Assembly: GCF_900102165.1 (NCBI RefSeq)
Contig: NZ_FNBD01000004.1
Location: 62,001-126,000, forward strand
DNA: 64,000 nucleotides
Direction of reading: 5' to 3'
Origin: Cellulophaga baltica
Lineage (GTDB): Bacteria > Bacteroidota > Bacteroidia > Flavobacteriales > Flavobacteriaceae
Shown: piece by piece, positions 24,946-33,250 of the stretch
Position numbering within the stretch: the stretch's first letter is position 1
Layout: each line of letters starts with the position of its first letter
Position numbers and translations under genes: made by a program
The notes under the pieces: generated by a model
What the model was told of the DNA's origin: nothing
Seen by the model: the letters and a program-made list of their open reading frames with translations, nothing else
The model's database searches: none

Positions 24946-26868
24946 ATGAGTTATAAAATAAATTTATTGAGTAGGACAAAATTGTTGTTCTTATTTCTTG
25001 CCACAATGAGTATTCTTACTGGTTGCGTTGGTGATGAACTATTCAGAGATGCTTTGCCAGATTCAAATTCTAAAGTAGATACTGTTTTTCCTGGAGCTAA
25101 TTTTTCTTATGCATCATCTTCAGATGATTTTAGAACAGTTAATTTTAGTAATTTATCTTCAGAAGCTACTAATTTTATATGGAATTTTGGAGATGGTAAT
25201 ACCTCTACAGATAAAGATCCATCTTTTACGTTTGAAGCAGGAGAGGGTACTTATCCAGTTACATTAACAGCAACAGATGGAAATGGAATTACAGGCACTA
25301 CTTCTATAGATGTTTTAGTTGTAGAAGGGCCATTTCAACCAGTTATTTTAGAACCGGGATTTGAAGATCTTAGTTTACCTGATGGAACAGGAGATGGTCG
25401 TGACTCATGGAGAGCAGACTGGAGTGATGAAAGAGCTATTTTTGGCATATCTGGTAGTCCAGTAACTTTTGGGGATCAAGCTGCTAAATTAGAAGTAAGT
25501 AGTGCCCGTCAAGGATACCAAGAAATTGTTGTAGAAGCAGATACCAACTATGATTTAACTTTCTGGTATACGATGACAGATTCATCGGCTGATCCATATG
25601 CAATAGTTGCAATTGTTGGTGTTACTGAATTTGGTCCTATTGGTAGTATTGCAGACGCAGAAGCAGGTGTTATAGCTTCGGTTACAGTTAGTGATACGTC
25701 TGAGCCTTCAACATATGTACAGGAAAAATTATCATTTAATTCTGGAAATAATAATGTAGTAGCAATTTATTTCTATAATGATGCGAATGTTGAAACTAGA
25801 TTTGATGACTTTAATATTGAAATAGGTGTTGCGGGTGCATTGCCTCCATCCGTAGGATTTAGTGCTGCTCAAAGTACTGAAAACTTTTTAGAATATGCTT
25901 TCACAAATTCATCTACAGATGCTACCAGTTATCTTTGGGAATTTGGCGATGGAAATACTTCTACAGAAGAATCTCCAACACATATATACGATACTGCGGA
26001 TACATATACGGTAACTTTGACTGCCACAAATGATTTAAATTTATCTGCTAATTTGAGTAGAACCATTGATATTCAGGCACCAGTTACAGCAGGTTTTACA
26101 TTTGAGGTTGATGCAGTAGATTATAAAACGTACACTTTTACTGATACTTCTGTAGATGCGGTTACTTTGTTATGGGAATTTGGAGATGGTTTCCAATTTA
26201 CAGGAATGAATCCTTCACATACCTATGAAGAGGATGGCACTTATGATGTAACCTTGACAGCAACCAGTGTTACAGGTAATACAGATGTGATTACAGAACA
26301 ATTGATTATCTCTGAAGGTTTTGTTGTGAGGGTCCTTAACGGTGATTTCTCAGATGGTACTTCCAGTTGGAAACCATCCATCTTTACAGGAAGTAACAGT
26401 AATGCTTTCAATACTAGTTCTGATGGTGATACATTGGATTATAGTGGCGCAGATACGGGTGTTAAAACACCAGGAGCAAAATATACAGGAACTTCGAGCA
26501 TGGTTGGGCCTCTAGGAAGCTTATCTAGAACTTCTGATTCAAGAGCTGCTTATCAAGAGATTACAGTAGAGGCTAATAAACAATATGAAATAGAATTTAG
26601 TGCAGCTATCACTAACAGTGGTGATGCAGTTTATGTAGAAATATTAGATGGTTGGTTTAATGGTGTTGGAGAAGATGCTTTTACTAGCTCTACTGTTAAT
26701 GGTCCATTGGCAAGAGCTGTCGTAGATGTTGCTAACGGCAAAGCTAATTTCACTGTCGGTACGGATACTTTTACAGCAAACTCTAGTGGACAGGTTACTA
26801 TTTGGATGTATTCTTTAACAACTGCAGATGCTTGGGTGGATAATATTAAAGTTACCGAGGTAGAATAA
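24946..26868 (+). CDS. Multi-PKD surface lipoprotein with CBM-like domains
   Basis: Fills the SusE/F position and probably binds alginate at the cell surface. The 640-residue protein has lipobox LTGC, then PKD domains at about 45-125 (WNFGDGNTSTD), 300-375 (WEFGDGNTSTEE) and 378-455 (WEFGDGFQFTG). Between the first and second, and again at the C terminus (about 460-640), lie jelly-roll-like segments starting 'EPGFEDLSLP' and 'LNGDFSDGTSSW' that resemble carbohydrate-binding modules. No catalytic motif is seen. Binding of alginate is inferred only from context. Confidence 0.82.
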   Translation: MSYKINLLSRTKLLFLFLATMSILTGCVGDELFRDALPDSNSKVDTVFPGANFSYASSSDDFRTVNFSNLSSEATNFIWNFGDGNTSTDKDPSFTFEAGEGTYPVTLTATDGNGITGTTSIDVLVVEGPFQPVILEPGFEDLSLPDGTGDGRDSWRADWSDERAIFGISGSPVTFGDQAAKLEVSSARQGYQEIVVEADTNYDLTFWYTMTDSSADPYAIVAIVGVTEFGPIGSIADAEAGVIASVTVSDTSEPSTYVQEKLSFNSGNNNVVAIYFYNDANVETRFDDFNIEIGVAGALPPSVGFSAAQSTENFLEYAFTNSSTDATSYLWEFGDGNTSTEESPTHIYDTADTYTVTLTATNDLNLSANLSRTIDIQAPVTAGFTFEVDAVDYKTYTFTDTSVDAVTLLWEFGDGFQFTGMNPSHTYEEDGTYDVTLTATSVTGNTDVITEQLIISEGFVVRVLNGDFSDGTSSWKPSIFTGSNSNAFNTSSDGDTLDYSGADTGVKTPGAKYTGTSSMVGPLGSLSRTSDSRAAYQEITVEANKQYEIEFSAAITNSGDAVYVEILDGWFNGVGEDAFTSSTVNGPLARAVVDVANGKANFTVGTDTFTANSSGQVTIWMYSLTTADAWVDNIKVTEVE

Positions 26869-26964
26869 TACTTTTAGATTATAATTTGTTAACGTAAGAA
26901 GTATATTGATTTTTTATAATACTTCTGAAGTATTTTAATAATAAATTATCTATTAATTGATAAA

Positions 26965-26999
26965 AACCACCTAGTCGCTATAATTAGTACTAGGTGGTT
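26965..26999. repeat. Hairpin between the PKD lipoprotein and PL7 genes
   Basis: Arms AACCACCTAGT and ACTAGGTGGTT pair perfectly over 11 bp with a 13-nt loop. No T-run follows on the plus strand, so it may limit read-through or protect the upstream susCD mRNA. Confidence 0.6.
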
Positions 27000-27060
27000 A
27001 TATTAAAAACGGATTTAAAAGAATAATAGTTTATTTACAGGTTAATATCCAATCAGTCAA

Positions 27061-27975
27061 ATGAAAATTTTTCAAAAATATAATGTATTTGTTTTAATAG
27101 TATTTTTTGTTGCTATAAATGTACATAGTCAAACTACAAGGGCTGTACAGCAAACAAAATTAAAAACGGAGGTTAAGAAAAACAAGAAAAATAAGAAGAA
27201 GAAAACAAAAATTTCAAAAATTGATTTAAGTCATTGGAAAGTGACTTTACCTGTTGCAAATGATAAAGGGAAGCCAATTGAATTAGAGTCTCCTGAAATT
27301 TTAGATTATGCAACTAATGAAAAAGTAAAACCTTACTTCTATAATGATTCTACAGATGGTTCAATAGTATTTTACGCCTTTCCCAATACTACAACGGCCA
27401 ATACAAAATATTCAAGAAGTGAGTTAAGAGAACAAATGGTCCCTGGTGATAATAACACCAATTGGACTTTTGAGCAAGGTGGTAGAATGAAAGGTAAACT
27501 TGCTATAGAAGAGGTTACGAAAGATGCTGACGGAAAATATCATAGAGTAATTATCATGCAGATTCATGGTAGATTAACCAATGAACAAAAAGAATTAATA
27601 GGGGCAAAAGATAATAATGCTCCTCCCATATTAAAAATATATTGGGATAAAGGGAAGATTAGAGTTAAGACTAAAGTATTAAAAAACAAATCGGTTAATA
27701 ATACAGCAATCTTACTCGATGATGCTTGGGATGATGATGAAGGATATAATTTTCCAACAGAAGTAGGTTTTAGAAAATTTACTCTTGAAGTTAAAGTAGA
27801 AAAAGGAAAAATGGTGATTATTTTGAATAATTCAGAATATGCCGTTTATGAAGGTATTGATATAAATAGGTGGAATATTTTTGAAAACTATTTTAAAGCA
27901 GGTAACTATTTTCAAAGTAAAGATGAAGGTTCATATGCAAAAGTGAAGTACTACGAACTAGAAGTATCGCATTAA
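27061..27975 (+). CDS. PL7-family alginate lyase
   Basis: Endolytic beta-jelly-roll alginate lyase. The 304-residue protein has a signal peptide of the type I class (cleavage near VHSQ, residue 24; no lipobox), an unusual lysine-rich stretch at residues 38-50, and a PL7 domain from about 54 to the end. Catalytic motifs are complete: SRSELRE (118-124), QIH (167-169) and YFKAGNYFQ (277-285, catalytic Tyr283). The QIH version is often linked with polyG or mixed substrates, which is only a hint. It is 192 bp from the PKD gene, with a hairpin between, and ends at a terminator. Confidence 0.93.
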   Translation: MKIFQKYNVFVLIVFFVAINVHSQTTRAVQQTKLKTEVKKNKKNKKKKTKISKIDLSHWKVTLPVANDKGKPIELESPEILDYATNEKVKPYFYNDSTDGSIVFYAFPNTTTANTKYSRSELREQMVPGDNNTNWTFEQGGRMKGKLAIEEVTKDADGKYHRVIIMQIHGRLTNEQKELIGAKDNNAPPILKIYWDKGKIRVKTKVLKNKSVNNTAILLDDAWDDDEGYNFPTEVGFRKFTLEVKVEKGKMVIILNNSEYAVYEGIDINRWNIFENYFKAGNYFQSKDEGSYAKVKYYELEVSH

Positions 27976-28033
27976 AAGGCTATTACATATAAAAAATATA
28001 TAAAAAAGAGTTTGAGTTAGTTGATTTAAGGAG

Positions 28034-28071
28034 CTTACTGGCTTGATTTACAGGTCAGTAATTTCTTTTTT
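28034..28071 (+). terminator. Terminator after the PL7 gene
   Basis: An 8-bp stem with one mismatch (TTACTGGC with GTCAGTAA) followed by a T-rich run, 60 bp past the PL7 stop. Confidence 0.6.
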
Positions 28072-28143
28072 AAAGCAGTTAAAATGAGTTTATTTTTAAT
28101 GTGAATATTGTTTTTTTAGTCGAAATATATTTTATAATTTTAA

Positions 28144-28167
28144 CAAACCAATCTGGTTAACCAATTT
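28144..28167. promoter_or_regulatory. GntR-type operator before its own regulator gene
   Basis: AAACCAATCTGGT-TAACCAATTT aligns with the core and right half of the PL6 and susC operators; the left TTGGT half-site is missing. It lies 20 bp before the gntR start and suggests autoregulation. Confidence 0.6.
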
Positions 28168-28186
28168 CAGAAGCCATTTTATTATT

Positions 28187-28906
28187 ATGAAGTTAGAAAT
28201 TATCACCAAAACTGAAAATCAAGATATTCAAAAAGGGATTATTGCGAATATACGAGAGCTTATAAGTTATAAGAATCTTGAGCCTGGAGATAAATTACCT
28301 TCAGAAAGAATGCTTTCAGAAAAATTTGGAGTCAGTCGTAGTAATCTTCGTGAAGCGATTCAAAAATTAGAATTCTATGGGATTCTAAATTCTAAGCCAC
28401 AGAGTGGAACTTTTATAGCAAATATTGGGGCTATAGCGATGGATGGTATGTTAGAAGATATTTTAAGATTAGAGGAGCCAGGTTTTAAGTCATTGGTTGA
28501 AACAAGAATTTTATTAGAATTAAAAACAGTAAGATTAGCTGCGTTACGCAGAACAGATGAAGATCTTAAAGTTTTAAAAGAGGCTATAGATGCTTACGAA
28601 ACTAAAGTTAGAGCAGGGAAGGATGCCGTGCAAGAAGATTTATTGTTTCACTTGGCTATTGCAAGAGCTAGTGGTAATAGTTCTATGAATACCTTCATGC
28701 TAATCATTACACCAGAAATTATAACAAACTTTGAAAAATATCACGTATGTGATAGTAATCAATCATTATTAGGGATTCAAGAGCATACGGAAATTTACAA
28801 TGCCATTAGAGATCAAAATCCTCAATTGGCAAAAGAAAAAATGAAAATACATTTTAAGACATTATATCAATATTGCTATCATACAGATGATATAAAAATA
28901 GACTAA
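28187..28906 (+). CDS. FadR-type GntR-family regulator of the alginate locus
   Basis: A 239-residue DNA-binding regulator. N-terminal winged HTH at about residues 12-75 (LEPGDKLPSERMLSEKFGVSRSNLREAIQKLE is the GntR hallmark) and C-terminal FCD ligand domain with 'DLLFHLAIARASGN', which supplies metal/ligand-binding histidine. FCD-type members often sense uronates or other sugar acids. A site resembling the PL6 and susC operators lies directly upstream, so it most likely represses the lyase, susCD and its own promoters until an alginate-derived metabolite appears. Confidence 0.92.
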   Translation: MKLEIITKTENQDIQKGIIANIRELISYKNLEPGDKLPSERMLSEKFGVSRSNLREAIQKLEFYGILNSKPQSGTFIANIGAIAMDGMLEDILRLEEPGFKSLVETRILLELKTVRLAALRRTDEDLKVLKEAIDAYETKVRAGKDAVQEDLLFHLAIARASGNSSMNTFMLIITPEIITNFEKYHVCDSNQSLLGIQEHTEIYNAIRDQNPQLAKEKMKIHFKTLYQYCYHTDDIKID

Positions 28907-28979
28907 ATGCGCAGCGCAGGTATTTAGAATCTAGGGGTTAAACTGCGTTAAAAAGCTAAGTATTTTTTTGAGAAATAAG

Positions 28980-29032
28980 TAACTAATAAAAACGATGTTT
29001 TTATTAGTTAGGATTTTAATTTCTTTTTTTAA
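28980..29032 (+). terminator. Terminator after gntR
   Basis: A perfect 12-bp stem (AACTAATAAAAA with its complement, loop CGATG) at 28981-29009; the nearest long T-run begins about 14 bp later, so efficiency is uncertain. Confidence 0.55.
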
Positions 29033-29098
29033 GATTAATATTTTTTAAACAATTGATTATCAACTAATTAAATTAGTAATAGTAATAATTCAAAGCAT

Positions 29099-30406
29099 AT
29101 GAAATTAAAAGGATTAAGATGGTGGGTTGTTAGCCTTGTTGCTTTAGCTGCAGTAATAAATTATATTGACAGGCAGGCCTTTGGTGCGTTATGGCCGGAC
29201 ATTGCTAAAGATTTATTTCCTGAAATGGATAAAGATGGACACAAAGCTATATATGGTACCATATCAACTATTTTTATATTATCCTATGCTGGAGGTCAAG
29301 CTCTTTTTGGAAAGATTTTTGACTGGATAGGAACTAGAATAGGTTTTGCCCTTTCAATTGGAGTATGGTCTATTGCTACTTTGTTACATGCATTTGCTCA
29401 AGGTATGCTTAGTTTTTCAATCTTTAGGTCAATACTGGGTATAGCAGAAGCTGGGAACTGGCCTGGTGCTGCTAAAGCTAATGCAGAATGGTTTCCAACT
29501 AACGAAAGAGCTTTAGCACAGGGTATTTTTAATTCAGGAGCGTCTATAGGTGGTATAGTGGCATATCCTGTAATTGGGCTGTTATCATATTATTTTGATT
29601 GGAAAGCAATTTTTATTGTAGTGGCTATTCTTGGTTTTTTATGGTTACTTCCTTGGTTATTTGTAGTTAAAGCTGATCCAAAATCACACCCATGGTTATC
29701 TGATGATGAAAGAAAATATATTCTATCTGGTCAAAGAAATCAAGATATTGATGATGATGGTGACTATGACGAAGGTTATACACCAACTACTGCACAGTTA
29801 TTTAAACATAAAGAGAGTTGGGGAGTAATTATTGCATCTGCGGCAATTGATCCTATTTGGTGGCTATTTATAGTTTGGATCCCTCTTTACTTGTCAGAAG
29901 TTTTTGGTATGGATGTGGAACAAATAGCATTCTCTGCTTGGGTGCCATATGTAGGGGCAATGATTGGAGCTATATTTGGAGGTCTACTTGCCAAAAATAG
30001 AATTAAAGCAGGTTGGTCTGTGGATAAAACACGTAAGTTGACAATCACTTTAGGTATTGCATTGATGATTCCATGTTTCTTTCTTTTAAAAGCGCCAGGA
30101 ACTGCAATAAATGCTGTGATTATTATGGCTGTTTTACTTTTCGGATTCCAAGTGGCAATAGGAAACATACAGACTTTGCCAAGTGATTTATATAGTGGAA
30201 AAATAGTTGGTACTCTATCTGGTTTTGCTGGTATGGCGGCTAAACTTGGTGCTGCTGGACTTACAGCCTTAGTTACAATTATAACAACTGGAGGTAATTA
30301 TACGCCTGCATTTTTAATAGGTGGAGCACTGGCTGTAATAGCTTTAGTAGCAGTTTGGTTCTTATGTCCTAAAATAGAACCGATAAAGCCAAAATTAAAA
30401 GCATAA
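29099..30406 (+). CDS. MFS uronate transporter (ExuT-like)
   Basis: Inner-membrane carrier, probably importing unsaturated monouronate or DEHU from the periplasm. The 435-residue protein has twelve hydrophobic segments in two halves split by a hydrophilic central loop (DDDGDYDEG region, about 215-235). N-terminal 'INYIDRQAFGALWP' and 'GIAEAGNWPGAAKANAEWFP' are typical of the anion:cation symporter family that includes hexuronate transporters. It opens a unit with the two SDR genes. Confidence 0.9.
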   Translation: MKLKGLRWWVVSLVALAAVINYIDRQAFGALWPDIAKDLFPEMDKDGHKAIYGTISTIFILSYAGGQALFGKIFDWIGTRIGFALSIGVWSIATLLHAFAQGMLSFSIFRSILGIAEAGNWPGAAKANAEWFPTNERALAQGIFNSGASIGGIVAYPVIGLLSYYFDWKAIFIVVAILGFLWLLPWLFVVKADPKSHPWLSDDERKYILSGQRNQDIDDDGDYDEGYTPTTAQLFKHKESWGVIIASAAIDPIWWLFIVWIPLYLSEVFGMDVEQIAFSAWVPYVGAMIGAIFGGLLAKNRIKAGWSVDKTRKLTITLGIALMIPCFFLLKAPGTAINAVIIMAVLLFGFQVAIGNIQTLPSDLYSGKIVGTLSGFAGMAAKLGAAGLTALVTIITTGGNYTPAFLIGGALAVIALVAVWFLCPKIEPIKPKLKA

Positions 30407-30447
30407 TAAAATAGAATAGTTTAAGTGAATTAGTTTTAAATATAAAA

Positions 30448-31221
30448 ATGAGTAAAATGAGTGAGAATAAAGGAAAAGTAGCTGTAGTAACAGGTGCAAC
30501 TGGTGGTATTGGATTTGAAGTAGCTAAAAGATTAGGTAAAGACGGGTATACTGTAGTTTTAAATGGTATCGAAGATGAAGCAGGAGCAAAAAGAGTTGAA
30601 GAGCTTAAAGCAGAAGGTATTACTGCTGAATATTACGGGTTTGATGTAACTAAAGAAGAGCCTGTAACTGAAAATATTACTGCTATCGGAAATAAGTATG
30701 GTAGAATTGATGTTTTGGTAAACAATGCAGGTGGTTTAGGTGGAAGATCTAGATTTGAAGAAATGACAACTGAATTTTACAGATTTGTTATGGCTTTAAA
30801 CCTTGATTCTGTATTTTTTGCTTCTAGAGCAGCAATTCCTTTTCTTAAAAAAGGAGAGCACCCTTCTATAATTAACTATACATCAAATGCAGGTTGGACA
30901 GCAGGTGGTCCAGGAGCGGGTATTTATGGTACGTCTAAAGCAGGTGTTCATGCTATAACTAGAGCATTAGCTAAAGATTTAGCGGAATACGGAATTAGAG
31001 TAAACGCAGTTTCTCCAGGAACTATTGATACTCCTTTCCATGCACAGATTAAAGCAACTAAGCCAGAAGTTTTTGCTTCATGGGCAAATAATATTATGTT
31101 AGGAAGATTAGGTCAGCCAGAAGATGTAGCGGGTGTTATTTCTTTCTTAGCAAGTAAAGATGCTTCTTTTATTACTGCTGAAACTATCCAAATTGGTGGT
31201 GGTCAAGCTTTAGGAATCTAA
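30448..31221 (+). CDS. SDR-family oxidoreductase, candidate DEHU reductase
   Basis: Short-chain dehydrogenase of 257 residues, expected to reduce 4-deoxy-L-erythro-5-hexoseulose uronate to 2-keto-3-deoxygluconate with NAD(P)H. Cofactor motif TGATGGIG near the N terminus, structural NNAG, and catalytic Tyr-X3-Lys in YGTSKAG preceded by the Ser in NYTSNAG. The start could be either of two ATGs three codons apart. Follows the uronate transporter by 41 bp and precedes a second SDR by 28 bp; which one is the DEHU reductase is not decidable by eye. Confidence 0.88.
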   Translation: MSKMSENKGKVAVVTGATGGIGFEVAKRLGKDGYTVVLNGIEDEAGAKRVEELKAEGITAEYYGFDVTKEEPVTENITAIGNKYGRIDVLVNNAGGLGGRSRFEEMTTEFYRFVMALNLDSVFFASRAAIPFLKKGEHPSIINYTSNAGWTAGGPGAGIYGTSKAGVHAITRALAKDLAEYGIRVNAVSPGTIDTPFHAQIKATKPEVFASWANNIMLGRLGQPEDVAGVISFLASKDASFITAETIQIGGGQALGI

Positions 31222-31249
31222 TATTGAAATCTATTTATAAAAAAGGATA

Positions 31250-32005
31250 ATGAGTAAATTTGAAGGTAAAGTAGCGGTTGTTACAGGAGGTTCTAGAGAT
31301 ATTGGTAGAGCTATATCAATTAAATTAGCAAAAGAAGGCGCTAAAGTAGTGGTAAACTACAATAGTTCTGAAACTGGAGCTAATGAGACGGTAGCAGAAA
31401 TCAAATCTTTTGGAGGTGAAGCTATTGCTGTTAAAGCTGATGTGTCTAAATTAGAAGACATCAAAAATTTAAAAGCAAAAACAATTGAAGCATTTGGAGA
31501 AAATGTACATATTTTAGTTAATAATGCTGGTGGTCTTTTTGCACGTAAAACGTTGCAAGAACTAGATGAATCATTTTATGACTTGCTTATGAATGTTAAC
31601 TTTAAGTCTACTGTATTTGTAACGCAAGCCTTTGAACCTTTAATGAGTAAAGGATCAGCTATCGTAAACCTTTCTTCGCAAGCAGCAAGAGATGGTGGTG
31701 GTGGTGGATCTTCATTGTACGCTTCTTCTAAAGGAGCTGTAACTACATTTACTAGATCAATGGCAAAAGAACTAGGTCCTAAAGGAATTAGAGTTAATGC
31801 CCTTTGTCCTGGTTTAATAGGTACAAAATTTCATGATGACTTTACTAAAGACGAAATTCGTGTAAAAGTAGCGGCAGGAACACCTTTGCGAAGAGAGGGT
31901 TCCGCTGCTGAAGTAGCAGATTTAGTTGCTTATTTAGCTTCTGATGAAGCATCATTTATCTCTGGAAATAATTTGGATATAAATGGAGGATTAGCCTTTA
32001 GTTAA
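31250..32005 (+). CDS. Second SDR-family oxidoreductase of the alginate locus
   Basis: A 251-residue short-chain dehydrogenase distinct from the preceding one. It has TGGSRDIG (cofactor loop), NNAGG, NLSSQAA with catalytic Ser, and LYASSKGA with the Tyr-X3-Lys pair. The TGGSRDIG loop with a basic residue could favour NADPH. Possible roles are a second DEHU reductase with other cofactor preference or an uronate/gluconate oxidoreductase. The gene ends 67 bp from the convergent lacI gene with a shared terminator between. Confidence 0.87.
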   Translation: MSKFEGKVAVVTGGSRDIGRAISIKLAKEGAKVVVNYNSSETGANETVAEIKSFGGEAIAVKADVSKLEDIKNLKAKTIEAFGENVHILVNNAGGLFARKTLQELDESFYDLLMNVNFKSTVFVTQAFEPLMSKGSAIVNLSSQAARDGGGGGSSLYASSKGAVTTFTRSMAKELGPKGIRVNALCPGLIGTKFHDDFTKDEIRVKVAAGTPLRREGSAAEVADLVAYLASDEASFISGNNLDINGGLAFS

Positions 32006-32025
32006 TCATTATCTTTTAAAGTATT

Positions 32026-32071
32026 AAAGCTACAAGCTTAGAAATTTAATTTCTTGCTTGTAGCTTTTTTT
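32026..32071. terminator. Bidirectional terminator between the SDR and lacI genes
   Basis: Outer arms AAAGCTACAAGC and GCTTGTAGCTTT pair perfectly, with a second short inner stem (AGAAATT/AATTTCT); T-rich sequence follows on the plus strand and A-rich on the other side. Confidence 0.8.
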
Positions 32072-32072
32072 A

Positions 32073-33095
32073 TTACTTAATTTTAGAGGAATCTCTAATA
32101 ATGAGCTCGGCTTGTAAAATTTGCTTATGAAGTGTTTGTTTTAAATCTGTTGTGTCAACATGTTTTAAAAAGGTTTCTGCTGCCAATTTACCAATTTCCG
32201 CACTATGTTGGTTAATACTAGATAGAGTAGGAGTAACCATTCCCGTAAATGGTTCATCGCCAAAGCCAACCAAAGCAATATCATTTGGGATATCTATATT
32301 ATTTTCTTGTAACACTTGTAAGGCACCTAATGCCGCATAATCACTAGCAACGTATACCGCATCGGGTCTGTCTTCTAAATCTAGTAGTTGCTGCATTTTT
32401 AGTCGACCATCTTCTGTAGTTAGACTACTTTCTATCAACAAAGCATCATCTGTAGGTAGCTTGTGCTTCTTGATGGCATCAATATAACCTCTAATCCGGT
32501 TATTAAAAATTCTAGTATGCCTGTAACCGCCAATGTGTGCAATTCTTTTACAGCCTTGCTGTGTTAAGTGTTCTATAATCATGTGGCTACTATCATAATC
32601 ATTAATCCCAATATAATCTACATTTAAATCATTCTCACCACGATCAAATAATATAAGCGGAATACCTTTTGATTTGATTTTCTCAAAACAGTCTAAATTA
32701 GTAGTTTCATTGGCCATGGAAGCTATGATACCATCTACTTGTGTAAAGAGTAAAGTGTCAATATTTCTACATTCTTTTTGATAGGATTCATTCGATTGCG
32801 TAATGATAATATTATACCCTTTTTTATTAAGTACCTCTTCTATATTTTGAATAACAGAGGAGAAAAAGTTACTATTGGTTCTAGGAACAACAACACCCAC
32901 TAAATTACTCTTCCCTCGTCTTAAAGCACTTGCAAGATGATTAGGCTGATAATTTAACTCTTTAGCCACTTTTTTAACCGCCTCTTTCGTTTTTGTACTA
33001 ATTCTAGAATCATCGTGTAATGCTTTAGAAACCGCTGCAGTAGAAATACTTAATGCATTTGCAATATCTTTTATTGTAGTTTTTTTATTTGCCAA
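32073..33095 (-). CDS. LacI-family transcriptional regulator
   Basis: A 340-residue regulator: N-terminal HTH and hinge (TIKDIANALSISTAAVSKALH to LASALRRGKSNLVG, residues 5-65) followed by a periplasmic-binding-protein-like sugar domain. It is divergent from kdgK, and two CG-centred palindromes lie between them. It probably controls the kdgK-phosphofructokinase unit, perhaps also other parts of the alginate locus, in response to a downstream intermediate. Confidence 0.93.
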   Translation of the reverse strand: MANKKTTIKDIANALSISTAAVSKALHDDSRISTKTKEAVKKVAKELNYQPNHLASALRRGKSNLVGVVVPRTNSNFFSSVIQNIEEVLNKKGYNIIITQSNESYQKECRNIDTLLFTQVDGIIASMANETTNLDCFEKIKSKGIPLILFDRGENDLNVDYIGINDYDSSHMIIEHLTQQGCKRIAHIGGYRHTRIFNNRIRGYIDAIKKHKLPTDDALLIESSLTTEDGRLKMQQLLDLEDRPDAVYVASDYAALGALQVLQENNIDIPNDIALVGFGDEPFTGMVTPTLSSINQHSAEIGKLAAETFLKHVDTTDLKQTLHKQILQAELIIRDSSKIK

Positions 33096-33105
33096 CTTTT
33101 TCTAT

Positions 33106-33129
33106 ATTTGCTTAATCGATTAAACAAAT
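33106..33129. promoter_or_regulatory. LacI-type operator 1 (near lacI)
   Basis: A 24-bp near-perfect palindrome centred on TTAATCGATTAA with outer arms TTTG/CAAA, one mismatched pair. It is 11 bp from the lacI start codon, suggesting autoregulation. Confidence 0.7.
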
Positions 33130-33202
33130 ATATTGTAATTAAGTTAGGGAATCAAAACTGCTTTAGTATTTAAGAGGTTTTGATTTTTATTTACAGTGTT
33201 GC

Positions 33203-33214
33203 TTAATCGTTTAA
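33203..33214. promoter_or_regulatory. LacI-type operator 2 (near kdgK)
   Basis: TTAATCGTTTAA, one base off a perfect palindrome and matching the core of operator 1. The centres are 91 bp apart and this site lies 37 bp before the kdgK start. Confidence 0.6.
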
Positions 33215-33250
33215 CTAAAGTGATATTTAATTTAAAACAATACCCAAAAA

